The notes: generated from the sequence alone by a model not told the origin. DNA of 9,848 bases from Candidatus Hydrogenedentota bacterium (GCA_007116095.1 SKJD01000342.1:1-9848); one strand, 5' to 3'. Shown: positions 1 through 6,851, counted from the stretch's first letter. Numbers and translations: made by a program.

Positions 1-468
1 ATGATGGCGGCCATCGTCAACGGGGGTTACCGGGTGCGTCCGTATTTGAACGAGGCGCAGGGGCCGGAGCTTTCGGATCGACTCTTTGGGGACCAGGCGC
101 TGGAATGGGTGATTAAGGGCTTGCGCACCTGCGTCCAAAAAGGACCGCCTGCGCCTACCGGCACCGGGCATAATGCCCACATCCCGGGCTACGATATTTT
201 AGGCAAGACCGGTACGGCCCAGGTAGCGAGCCTGGAGCAAACCCAGGGCTATAGTGAGATAGAAGACATTCCCTATAACCTGCGGCACCATGCCTGGTTT
301 GTCGCCGGGGTCATGGACCGTGATACAAAAATAGCCATATGCGTACTGGTGGAGCACGGGCACCAGGGCAGTGCGGTGGCGGCCCCGCTGGCGCGAGATG
401 TGATCGAGTTCTTCTATGAGCGCAACGACGACACCCAACTGCTGGCGCGTCTCGGGGAGGTGCAGTAA
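1..468 (+). CDS. mrdA: Penicillin-binding protein 2 (elongasome transpeptidase), C-terminal part only
   Basis: This is the last 155 residues of a class B penicillin-binding protein; the window edge cuts off the rest, so the ATG at position 1 is probably internal. PBP2 cross-links peptidoglycan stem peptides in the periplasm and works as a pair with RodA during cell elongation. The third transpeptidase motif is visible as KTGTAQV, with its Lys at residue 69 of this fragment (nt 205-207). It is followed by the typical C-terminal run HAWFVAGVMDRDTK and then GSAVAAPLARDVIEFF, which fits MrdA better than the division enzyme FtsI. The active-site SxxK and SxN motifs lie upstream of the window. The stop (466-468) is 2 nt before the rodA ATG, and the rodA ribosome binding site lies inside the end of this gene, so the two are co-transcribed and probably translationally coupled. 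The family is clear; the choice of PBP2 rests on the RodA neighbour as well as the sequence. Confidence 0.9.
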   Translation: MMAAIVNGGYRVRPYLNEAQGPELSDRLFGDQALEWVIKGLRTCVQKGPPAPTGTGHNAHIPGYDILGKTGTAQVASLEQTQGYSEIEDIPYNLRHHAWFVAGVMDRDTKIAICVLVEHGHQGSAVAAPLARDVIEFFYERNDDTQLLARLGEVQ

Positions 469-470
469 GC

Positions 471-1661
471 ATGGCGTTTGTCCGAAGCCATATGAACACA
501 TCGGATGTGAGCCTGCGGAACTTCAATCCGCGCAATCTGCTCCACCTGGACTGGCTGCTCTTGCTCCTGGTGCTGAGTTTGGCCATTGCGGGCTGGCTGA
601 CCATGTACAGCGCCAGCACCAGCAGCGATATCAGTCATTTTCACAAGCAGATCATCTTCTTCGTAGCGGGCTTTATCCTCGCCCTGGGAATGGCCTGTAT
701 GGACTATCGGCTGTTGGTTTCCCTGGCCTTGCCGATGTACATGGTCTCCCTGGGACTGCTGCTGGCCGTGGAGCTGGTGGGTATCGAGGTGAAGGGGAGT
801 GGCCGCTGGCTCCAGATGGGCCCGGTCCGTCTGCAACCCTCCGAGCTGACCAAGGTGGTCATGATTTTTTTCCTGACCTGGTACCTCACCACCATCGGCG
901 AACGCATCAAGAAGTTTCACTGGTTTGCCCTGGCCTTTCTCCTGACCGGCATTCCGATGGCGTTCATATTGAAGCAGCCGAACCTGGGGACCGCGGCGAG
1001 TCTGGGGCCGCTCTTGTTGGGCCTGTTGTATGTGGCAGGCTGCCGTAAGCGGCATTTGCTGCTGGTGATTTTGGCGGGGTTGTCTGTGATTCCCATGATC
1101 TGGTTTCAACTCAAAGACTTTGACCCTGCCGTGGTCACGGAGCGCCAATCCGCCTTTGAACTGAAACATTACCAGAAACAGCGGGTCTACTCCTTCCTGA
1201 ATCCGGAGCATGACATCCGGGGCAGTGGATGGCAAACCTACCAGAGCAAGATCACCGTGGGGAGCGGTGGTATGACGGGCCGTGGCTATCTTAACGGCAA
1301 GCAGACCCGGTTGAACTACCTGCCGGAGCACCACACGGACTTTATCTTTTCATTGTTGGCGGAGGAGCGGGGCTTCCTCGGGGCCTCGGTGCTCATCGGG
1401 CTCTTCTGCGCCTTCATGATGCGTGGGTTGATGTTCGCCCGGGACTGTCCGGACATGATGGGCACCCTGTTGGCGACCGGGGCGGTGGTTATCTTGTCCT
1501 TCCACGTCTTCGTGAATATCGCCATCACCATCGGCATCATGCCCGTCACGGGGATTCCCCTGCCATTTTTAAGTTACGGGGGCACTTTCTACATCACCAC
1601 CATGCTCTGTGTGGGCATCTTGCTCAGCGTGCCCATCCGCCGCCGCAAGTTTGTCCATTAA
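471..1661 (+). CDS. rodA: RodA, SEDS-family peptidoglycan glycosyltransferase of the elongasome
   Basis: A 396-residue multi-pass membrane protein of the SEDS family (RodA/FtsW/SpoVE), which polymerises lipid II into glycan strands with PBP2. Landmarks in order: hydrophobic segments from about residue 25; GSGRWLQMGPVRLQPSELTK near residues 109-128; KQPNLGTA near 168-175; a large extracytoplasmic loop; LPEHHTDFIFSLLAEERG, whose Asp290 matches the catalytic Asp of this loop in studied RodA proteins; and a C-terminal GIPLPFLSYGG motif. The ATG at 471 is chosen because GGGGAGG (454-460) lies 10 nt before it; the in-frame ATG at 492 has no such site. Length is slightly above the usual 370 or so, mostly because of the N-terminal extension and the loop. 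Odd point: the family motif is normally QPDLGT, but codon 171 (981-983) is AAC, giving Asn instead of Asp. The rest of the gene is intact and reads as functional. Confidence 0.95.
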   Translation: MAFVRSHMNTSDVSLRNFNPRNLLHLDWLLLLLVLSLAIAGWLTMYSASTSSDISHFHKQIIFFVAGFILALGMACMDYRLLVSLALPMYMVSLGLLLAVELVGIEVKGSGRWLQMGPVRLQPSELTKVVMIFFLTWYLTTIGERIKKFHWFALAFLLTGIPMAFILKQPNLGTAASLGPLLLGLLYVAGCRKRHLLLVILAGLSVIPMIWFQLKDFDPAVVTERQSAFELKHYQKQRVYSFLNPEHDIRGSGWQTYQSKITVGSGGMTGRGYLNGKQTRLNYLPEHHTDFIFSLLAEERGFLGASVLIGLFCAFMMRGLMFARDCPDMMGTLLATGAVVILSFHVFVNIAITIGIMPVTGIPLPFLSYGGTFYITTMLCVGILLSVPIRRRKFVH

Positions 1662-1685
1662 GAGGGCGCGGGAATGCAAACATGT

Positions 1686-1800
1686 GGAGTCGCAATCTTC
1701 AGTTTGCGACCTTTGAGCATGCACAAAGGGATAGAGACATGTGGCTACTGTTTTCGCTTCGTGCTTTGCACGAAGACAGCGAACTAACGTGTGCTACTCT
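1686..1800 (+). repeat. Composite REP/BIME-like palindromic element, copy 1
   Basis: A non-coding block of nested hairpins just after rodA. It opens with GGAGTCGCAATC, and GTCGCAA (1689-1695) pairs with TTGCGAC (1704-1710). A second small hairpin follows (CCTTTG 1710-1715 with CAAAGG 1724-1729). Next is an 8-bp perfect hairpin, CTTCGTGC-TTT-GCACGAAG (1757-1775). The block closes with an imperfect palindrome ending GCTACTCT, the reverse complement of an AGAGTAGC head. The same order of parts occurs in inverted orientation at 8074-8167. The opening 23 bases (1686-1708) match the reverse complement of 8145-8167 at 21 positions. An 8-bp direct repeat ACATGTGG occurs at 1680-1687 and 1737-1744. 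A GTAG-type head followed by a palindrome is the hallmark of REP sequences handled by RAYT (Y1, IS200/IS605-related) transposases; no such transposase is in this window, so that link is inference. Confidence 0.75.
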
Positions 1801-1866
1801 ACAAATATTTTGTCCTGGATCAGAGCCTTTTCTTCCCTTCTTATGGCAATTTATAGTATTCTGCAT

Positions 1867-1872
1867 TATAAT
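1867..1872 (+). promoter_or_regulatory. Candidate sigma-70 -10 element (TATAAT) upstream of rng
   Basis: A perfect TATAAT sits in an AT-rich stretch (1840-1876) between the repeat element and the structured leader. No good -35 box is visible: at 17-bp spacing the hexamer is TGGCAA (1844-1849), matching TTGACA at only three positions. Transcription would begin near 1879 and give a leader of about 245 nt before rng, or a short RNA ending at the T tract at 1968-1973. Confidence 0.45.
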
Positions 1873-1895
1873 TAAGCATGAGGGGTAGGGACCTG

Positions 1896-1973
1896 CTTGC
1901 GACGCCAGTACGGGGCGGCAAGTCGGGATGTGTGCGAAGCGGATACTGCGATCGGTGTCCACTTGCCTTTTTT
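1896..1973 (+). ncRNA. Possible attenuator leader or small RNA with alternative hairpins and T6 terminator
   Basis: Two mutually exclusive folds share one strand. Fold 1 (terminator-like): GGCAAGT (1917-1923) pairs with ACTTGCC (1961-1967), coaxial with an inner stem GGATACTG (1941-1948) and CGGTGTCC (1953-1960) around a CGAT loop; 17 bases (1924-1940) bulge on one side, and TTTTTT (1968-1973) follows at once. Fold 2 (antiterminator-like): CTTGC (1896-1900) pairs with GCAAG (1918-1922) and GCC (1904-1906) with GGC (1914-1916), which takes up the 5' arm of the terminator. A TATAAT lies 24 bases before the first arm. I do not recognise a known riboswitch class, 6S RNA, SRP RNA or tRNA here. It could be a leader controlling rng, a free-standing RNA of about 95 nt, or simply the terminator of the mrdA-rodA operon. 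The pairings are read directly; the function is inference. Confidence 0.45.
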
Positions 1974-1995
1974 ACCTTGTTTCCATTGATCATGT

Positions 1996-2039
1996 AGGCA
2001 TCGCCGCTTGTAGGCGATGACCTTTACCTATAGTTTTTT
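1996..2039 (+). terminator. Hairpin followed at a distance by a T6 tract in the rng leader
   Basis: CATCGCC (1999-2005) pairs perfectly with GGCGATG (2013-2019) around a 7-base loop. With one bulged A (2020) the stem extends by AGG/CCT (1996-1998 with 2021-2023). A T6 tract lies at 2034-2039, about ten bases after the stem, which is farther than in a standard intrinsic terminator. It may be a weak terminator, a structural part of the rng 5' leader, or an RNase-sensitive element. Overlapping TATAGT (2029-2034) could be a second -10 box but has no convincing -35. Confidence 0.3.
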
Positions 2040-2123
2040 ACAATTCGGCGTCTGCCAAGACTCAGGCCACCGTGTTGTATTCGGCATTTTGAACGCATGT
2101 TCGTAAGACATGCAGGAGCATAC

Positions 2124-3653
2124 ATGAAAGAATTTGTAATTAATGTGAGTCCGCTGGAGACCCGTATCGGGTTGCTGGAGGGCAAACAGCTTGTCGAACT
2201 CATGATCGAGCGGCAAGAAAACCCCAGTATTGTGGGAAATATCTACAAGGGCCGTGTTGACTCGGTAATTCCCGGAATGCAGGCCGCCTTTATTGACATC
2301 GGTTTTGAAAAGAATGGTTTTCTGTACGTTTCCGATATTGCCGGCGCCGCCGGTACGGGTGATATTGAACTGATCGACGGGACGCCCCGGGCCAAGACCC
2401 GGGCGCGTCGCGCGCGCCAGCAGCCCATCGAGACGATGCTGAAGAAAAATCAGTATGTCATGGTGCAGGTGGTGAAAGACCGCCTTGGCAGTAAAGGCGC
2501 CCGCCTGACCAATTTCATCACCATACCCGGTCGCTACGCCGTCTACATGCCGACTACCCGCACATTGGGCGTGTCGCGCAAGATTGAAAGCCGGAAGGAG
2601 CGTGACCGGCTTCGGGCCATCCTGAACAAGGTCGTTCCCAAGGGTATGGGCCTGATTACCCGCACGGCCGGGGAGGGGCGCTCCAAGACCGACTTTGAAA
2701 AGGACGTGAAGTACCTGAACCGGGTCTGGGAACGGACCATGCAAAAGTTCGAGCAGCTCAAGAAGCCTGGCCTGATCCGGGAGGACCTGGGTCCGATTCT
2801 GCGGGCGGTCCGGGACCGTTTCACGGAAGAATTCGACAAGCTCATCATTGACAGCGAGTCGGAATACGACCGGATCATCAACTTCCTGGACAACCTGGAT
2901 TCCGACCTCAAGCCGCGGGTTCGGTTGTATAAACTGCGTCGCCCGATTTTCGACTACATGAAGGTGGAGGACCAGATCCGCAAGGCCATGCATCACAAGG
3001 TCTTCCTGTCCAGTGGCGGTCATATCTGTATCGAGCAGACCGAGGCATTGGTCGCCATTGACGTCAACACCGGCAAGTTCACGGGCAAGAAACAGCTTGA
3101 GGACACGGTGCTCAAGACCAACCTGGAGGCCGCCGACGAGATTGCGCGACAACTGCGCCTGCGGGATCTTGGGGGCATTATCGTCTGCGACTTCATCGAT
3201 ATGGGCGTGGAGTCTAACCGGAGGAAGCTGCTGCATACCCTGACGGAGGCCCTGAAGAAGGATCGCGCCAAAACGACCCTCTCCAAGGTGAGCGAGCTGG
3301 GCCTGATCGAGATGACCCGGAAGCGGGTGAAGCACAACGTGGTGAAGGCCCTGTCGCAACCCTGTCCCTATTGCGAAGGTAGTGGGATGGTGCGGTCCAT
3401 CACGACCATGACCTTTGATTGTCTCCGGCGCCTGCAAAACCTCTTCTGCCAGAGCAAGGCTACCCGTTTTGTTTTGCAGGTACACCCGGACGTCGCGCAG
3501 CGGCTGGACAGCGAATACAAGGATTTGCTCAATAGCATCAGTAATATGTTCAAGCGCAACATCACGGTAGAGGAAATGCCGGACTTCCATATACACGACA
3601 TGAAAATCTTCCGCCTCGCGCGCAATGGCGACCGCATTGCCATTGATATGTAA
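2124..3653 (+). CDS. rng: Ribonuclease G (RNase E/G family endoribonuclease)
   Basis: A 509-residue cytoplasmic endoribonuclease of the RNase E/G family, which in proteobacteria trims the 5' end of 16S rRNA and takes part in mRNA decay. It starts MKEFVINVSPLETRIGLLEG, matching the RNase G N terminus. An S1-like domain follows, with GNIYKGRVDSVIPGMQAAFIDI from about residue 40 and a basic insert RARRARQQP near 92-100. The two metal-binding catalytic aspartates are in VAIDVNTGKF (Asp313) and IVCDFIDM (Asp356). The zinc-link CPYC is at Cys414 and Cys417. The protein ends soon after this region, so it lacks the long C-terminal scaffold of RNase E and is near RNase G length (489 in E. coli). The ATG at 2124 is chosen because AGGAG (2114-2118) lies 5 nt before it and the homology begins there; the in-frame ATG at 2097 would add nine unmatched residues. 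The long structured leader may control it. Confidence 0.95.
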   Translation: MKEFVINVSPLETRIGLLEGKQLVELMIERQENPSIVGNIYKGRVDSVIPGMQAAFIDIGFEKNGFLYVSDIAGAAGTGDIELIDGTPRAKTRARRARQQPIETMLKKNQYVMVQVVKDRLGSKGARLTNFITIPGRYAVYMPTTRTLGVSRKIESRKERDRLRAILNKVVPKGMGLITRTAGEGRSKTDFEKDVKYLNRVWERTMQKFEQLKKPGLIREDLGPILRAVRDRFTEEFDKLIIDSESEYDRIINFLDNLDSDLKPRVRLYKLRRPIFDYMKVEDQIRKAMHHKVFLSSGGHICIEQTEALVAIDVNTGKFTGKKQLEDTVLKTNLEAADEIARQLRLRDLGGIIVCDFIDMGVESNRRKLLHTLTEALKKDRAKTTLSKVSELGLIEMTRKRVKHNVVKALSQPCPYCEGSGMVRSITTMTFDCLRRLQNLFCQSKATRFVLQVHPDVAQRLDSEYKDLLNSISNMFKRNITVEEMPDFHIHDMKIFRLARNGDRIAIDM

Positions 3654-3668
3654 GGGGTAGCTTACCCC
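3654..3668 (+). terminator. Hairpin directly after the rng stop
   Basis: GGGGTA (3654-3659) pairs with TACCCC (3663-3668) around GCT, beginning at the base after the rng stop codon. No T tract follows, so if it ends transcription it does so weakly or together with the longer palindrome at 3680-3702. Confidence 0.35.
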
Positions 3669-3679
3669 GGGGCGGCGTG

Positions 3680-3705
3680 GGGGCGAACACAAGGTTCGTC
3701 CCTAC
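3680..3705 (-). repeat. Second class of REP-like palindrome between convergent rng and pilR
   Basis: GGGGCGAAC (3680-3688) pairs with GTTCGTCCC (3694-3702) over nine positions, one of them G-T, around a 5-base loop. On the minus strand it reads GTAGGGACGAAC-CTTGT-GTTCGCCCC, a GTAG head leading into a stem. Its arms differ from the repeats at 1686 and 8043, so it is a separate class. It sits where two genes converge, a usual place for REP units and bidirectional terminators; no T tract follows on either strand. Calling it a dispersed repeat rests on form only, as a single copy is present here. Confidence 0.45.
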
Positions 3706-3720
3706 GTAGTCCTGGGACAA

Positions 3721-3737
3721 AGTGCGCGCATAGCACT
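3721..3737 (-). terminator. Weak candidate terminator after pilR
   Basis: On the minus strand AGTGC pairs with GCACT (3733-3737 with 3721-3725) around a 7-base loop, followed by TTTGT. It lies 13 bases past the pilR stop. The stem is only 5 bp and the T run is short, so this is a tentative call. Confidence 0.25.
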
Positions 3738-3750
3738 GCGATATTTCAGC

Positions 3751-5160
3751 TCAGTCGCTTTCCAGGTTGTACTTTTGCAGGCGATAGCGCAGCGAGCGGG
3801 GGGTGAGTCCCAGGAGTTTGGCGGCGCGTTTCTGGGAGTAGCGGACTTTCTCCAGGGCCTGCCGGATGAGCGTCATTTCAAATTCCGCGACGGAATCTTC
3901 CAGGTCCACACCACCGTCGGGCAGTATGGAGGCATGCTCGGCGCTTTCCTGTTCGCCTGCGGCGTCATTTCTCGTGAAGAGGTCGCCTGGGAGGTCGTCA
4001 ATATCGATGTCCTTGCCGGTACACAACGCCACGGCGCGTTCGAGGACATTGCCCAGTTGTCGGACGTTGCCCGGCCAGGCAAAATTGACCAGCACATCTT
4101 CAGCCTCCGGGGTGATCTCCTTGATGTCGCGCTCCATGGCCGCGGCATGCTGTTTGACGAAATGCCGGGCGAGTGTGGGGATGTCGTCCTTGCGATCGCG
4201 GAGGGGCGGCACATGCAGCGGGATGACGTTCAAGCGGTAGAACAGGTCGTTGCGGAAAGTGCCTTCCGTAACCATCTGGGCCATGTCGCGGTTGGTGGCC
4301 GAGAGCACCCGCACATCAACTTTGATGGGCGCCGTGCCACCCACGGGGGTGACCATGTTGTTGTCCAGGACGCGCAGGAGCTTCACCTGGAGCATCAGCG
4401 GCATTTCTCCGATCTCATCGAGAAACAGGGTGCCGCCGTTGGCTACGACAAAGAGTCCTTCCTTGTCTTCGACCGCGCCGGTGAAGGCGCCTTTCTTGTG
4501 GCCGAAGAGCTCACTTTCCAGCAGGTTTTCCGGAATCCCGCCACAGTTGATGGCGACAAAGGGTTTGTCGGCGCGGTTGCTCAGGGTATGCAGCCCATGC
4601 GCCACCAGCTCCTTGCCCACGCCGCTTTCGCCGAAGATGGCTACGGAGCTGGGCAGGTTGGCGACTTTCCTGATCATGTCCACCACTTCAATGAAAGGCT
4701 TGCTTTTGCCGATCATGTTGTCGAGCTTGCCGTAGCGCGCCTGCTCATGGCGCAGAGCCTCGTTTTCCCGCAGCAGATTGCGCTGGGCGATGGCGCGTTC
4801 AACGCGAAGGCGTATCTCGTCGTTGCTTTTAAATGGCTTCTGAATATAGTCCAGGGCGCCGCGTTTCATCGCGTCGACCGCCGTCTCCACCGAGCCGTGC
4901 GCGGTCATCATGATTGCGGGGGTGGAGGGGCTGTTTTCCTGAATCCAGGAGAGCATGCGCAGCCCTGCATTGCGTTCAGAGCCCATGCGCAAGTCGGTCA
5001 ACACCACGTCGTAGCTGTGCTCCTCCATCAGGGCAATTGCTTCGTCGGCATGTTCTGCGCTGCTCACTGTATAGCCGGCATTTTCCAGCACAATCTCCAG
5101 CACCTCGCGCATGCTGTATTCGTCATCTATAACTAATATGTGGTGTTCAGTATCACTCAA
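3751..5160 (-). CDS. pilR: PilR, NtrC-family sigma-54-dependent response regulator
   Basis: A 469-residue response regulator with the full three-domain NtrC layout. The receiver domain (about 7-120) has the acidic pair Asp12/Asp13, phosphoacceptor Asp56 in VVLTDLRMG, Thr86 and Lys108 in QKPF. The AAA+ domain (about 148-390) has Walker A GESGVGKE with Lys183, the sigma-54 contact loop GAFTGA (224-229), Walker B LFLDEIGEM with Asp248/Glu249, and FRNDLFYRLNV. A Fis-type helix-turn-helix ends the protein (SQKRAAKLLGLTPRSLRYRL). Phosphorylated PilR activates sigma-54 promoters, classically that of the major pilin gene. The start is a TTG at 5160-5158: a TGA lies four codons upstream in frame, and no ATG or GTG precedes the receiver core. 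Only 2 nt separate it from the pilS stop, so translation is probably coupled. Assignment as PilR rather than another NtrC-like regulator rests on the adjacent pilS, pilT and pilB. Confidence 0.92.
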   Translation of the reverse strand: MSDTEHHILVIDDEYSMREVLEIVLENAGYTVSSAEHADEAIALMEEHSYDVVLTDLRMGSERNAGLRMLSWIQENSPSTPAIMMTAHGSVETAVDAMKRGALDYIQKPFKSNDEIRLRVERAIAQRNLLRENEALRHEQARYGKLDNMIGKSKPFIEVVDMIRKVANLPSSVAIFGESGVGKELVAHGLHTLSNRADKPFVAINCGGIPENLLESELFGHKKGAFTGAVEDKEGLFVVANGGTLFLDEIGEMPLMLQVKLLRVLDNNMVTPVGGTAPIKVDVRVLSATNRDMAQMVTEGTFRNDLFYRLNVIPLHVPPLRDRKDDIPTLARHFVKQHAAAMERDIKEITPEAEDVLVNFAWPGNVRQLGNVLERAVALCTGKDIDIDDLPGDLFTRNDAAGEQESAEHASILPDGGVDLEDSVAEFEMTLIRQALEKVRYSQKRAAKLLGLTPRSLRYRLQKYNLESD

Positions 5161-5162
5161 AG

Positions 5163-6779
5163 TTACGACTCACTTTCTCGTTCCGAAGCAACTGCGGGCA
5201 GGCGCACCAGCATGGTGGTCCCCTTCTCCGGTCGGGTGGCGGCTTGTATGGTGCCGTTGTGGGTGGTGATGATGCGCTGGCAGATGGCCAGCCCCATCCC
5301 CACGCCACTGGCCTTTTCGGTGTAGAACGGATCAAATATGCGCGTAATCTTGTCGGGCGCGATGCCGGGACCCTCATCGTCGAAGCGGATTTCTATGGGG
5401 CCTTTGGTTTTCAGCTTGCGCATGCTGATCTGCAACAGCCCGTCCATCTCCATCGCTTCGATGGCGTTTTGGCCCAGGTTGATAAAGACCTGACGCAGTT
5501 GCGTCATATCGCCCATGGCGATATAGGACTGCATTTGTTCGTTGACGTGGAATTCAACCACGACGTCGGATTGGTCTTCGTATTTACGTCGCAGAAACTC
5601 GGCAACTTCCCCGGCGACCGCAGCCACGTCCACTTCCCGATAGCGTCGGCTCGGGTCGCGGGCAAAATCCAGGAAGCCGGTAACGATTTCGTTCAGGTGG
5701 TTGGATTCCCGTACCGCGATGTTGGCCAGGCGCTGCACCATTTTGGGGTTTTCGATGCTCTTTTGGACTTCCTCCATTGAGCTGCGAATGGAGGCCACCG
5801 GGTTGCGCACTTCATGCGCCAGGCCGGCTGTCAGCTCGCCGATAACCGCCAGGCGATCCTGTTGCTGTAAATGCTGGCGCAGCTCCGCCAATTCCGTAAG
5901 GTCGGAAAACGATACGATAAGCCCGGTGGGGTTGTTGCGGAGATCGGTCAAATGGTTTGTACTCATACCCAGCAAGCGGGTGTCCTGGCGTCGTGTTAGC
6001 ACCGTGAACTCGTAGCGGTTGAAGTCTTTGCCGTGGCGCAAAGCCGTGCACACCGGGGACTCTTCGCCGTCTTTGGGACAGAAAACTTCATTGACCTTGG
6101 AGCCGATGGCCTTACTTTCTTCATAACCCAGGATAGCGCAACCGGCCTTGTTTAAGCCTACCACAGTGCCCTTGGTGTCCGTGATCAGGAATCCGCTGTT
6201 CATGTTGTCCAGTATTTCGCGCTGGAACTGTTTCATGCGGTTAACCCGCTGATTCCAGTAGCCGCTGATAAAGGCCGTGAAGTAAAACGCGATACACTGG
6301 ATGAGGAAGTTGTACCAATGGCCGACCAGGTCGATGTCGGTGGATTGGGTGCGCAGGAATATAGTCAACATGAAAGCCGAGGCGAAGGTGGCGAATACAA
6401 AGCCCTGGTTGAGCCCCAGCAAAATGCCCGCCTCCAGGATCACGATCACCAGCAAGAATGTGAAGTGGCTTTCGAGTTCATTGGTCAGGCTGATGGTGGT
6501 GGCGACGATGCCGAAGTCTACCAGCAACTGGGTCCAGGTCAGCAGGGGCGGCGTCACCTGATCCCGCCATAATACCCGCAGATACCAAGCGCTGCACACA
6601 AAGGCCGCCGCATAGATGCCCAGTAAAAGCTGATGTAAGCCTGCCGGCGGCGCAATGAGATATATGCCGATGACCAGGACAATCAGCAGGGTTATGCGTG
6701 CAATCCCGGCAATGATCAGCCAGGAATAGGGGCCGTCATAGGTAGGGCGTAGGATCACCGAAAGCTGTTTCCAGTTCAT
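5163..6779 (-). CDS. pilS: PilS, membrane sensor histidine kinase
   Basis: A 538-residue inner-membrane histidine kinase that pairs with PilR. About six hydrophobic segments span residues 20-175, as in PilS proteins, with little periplasmic sequence. A PAS domain follows (about 186-295, from ILDNMNSGFLITDTKGTVVG), then the dimerisation box GELTAGLAHEVRNP with phosphoacceptor His322, the N box INLGQNAIEAM (Asn434/Asn438), DDEGPGI (467-473), IFDPFYT and the glycine box GVGMGLAIC (492-500). The ATG at 6779 is chosen: it begins MNWKQLSVILRPTYDG, shortly before the first membrane segment, with GAGAAG just upstream. A GTG at 6839 in the same frame would add 20 proline-rich residues and has no ribosome binding site. 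In P. aeruginosa PilS senses pilin levels in the membrane; the same is inferred here. Cys234 and Cys244 in the PAS domain (FCPKDGEESPVCTAL) are worth noting. The stop is 2 nt before pilR; pilT ends 72 nt upstream. Confidence 0.92.
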   Translation of the reverse strand: MNWKQLSVILRPTYDGPYSWLIIAGIARITLLIVLVIGIYLIAPPAGLHQLLLGIYAAAFVCSAWYLRVLWRDQVTPPLLTWTQLLVDFGIVATTISLTNELESHFTFLLVIVILEAGILLGLNQGFVFATFASAFMLTIFLRTQSTDIDLVGHWYNFLIQCIAFYFTAFISGYWNQRVNRMKQFQREILDNMNSGFLITDTKGTVVGLNKAGCAILGYEESKAIGSKVNEVFCPKDGEESPVCTALRHGKDFNRYEFTVLTRRQDTRLLGMSTNHLTDLRNNPTGLIVSFSDLTELAELRQHLQQQDRLAVIGELTAGLAHEVRNPVASIRSSMEEVQKSIENPKMVQRLANIAVRESNHLNEIVTGFLDFARDPSRRYREVDVAAVAGEVAEFLRRKYEDQSDVVVEFHVNEQMQSYIAMGDMTQLRQVFINLGQNAIEAMEMDGLLQISMRKLKTKGPIEIRFDDEGPGIAPDKITRIFDPFYTEKASGVGMGLAICQRIITTHNGTIQAATRPEKGTTMLVRLPAVASERESES

Positions 6780-6851
6780 GGCGCTTCTCGCTGAGGTTGG
6801 GTGGTGCGGTGATACCAGGGGGCGCGGACTATTGCCCACACATACGTGATT

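Noticed and set aside
414..1334. 306-codon open frame on the minus strand opposite mrdA/rodA
   Set aside because: His/Gln-rich composition with no domain; rodA on the other strand is unmistakable.
1682..1888. 68-codon open frame between rodA and rng
   Set aside because: It runs through the palindromic repeat and the TATAAT region, has no convincing ribosome binding site and encodes no recognisable protein.
1887..1900. Sigma-54-like GG...GC pattern (AGGGACCTGCTTGC) before rng
   Set aside because: The spacing between GG and GC is nine bases rather than the strict ten, and the flanking consensus is poor.
2028..3692. 554-codon open frame on the minus strand opposite rng, longer than rng itself
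   Set aside because: Its product is low-complexity in character, rich in His, Gln, Leu and Pro, with no recognisable domain. It mirrors the codon bias of rng, which has clear RNase G catalytic residues.
3775..5136. 453-codon open frame on the plus strand opposite pilR
   Set aside because: It lies antisense to an intact NtrC-type regulator and has no domain signature; it arises from codon bias of the true gene.
6780..6839. Upstream GTG start for pilS at 6839
   Set aside because: No ribosome binding site, and it adds a proline-rich stretch before the usual N terminus; the ATG at 6779 fits better.
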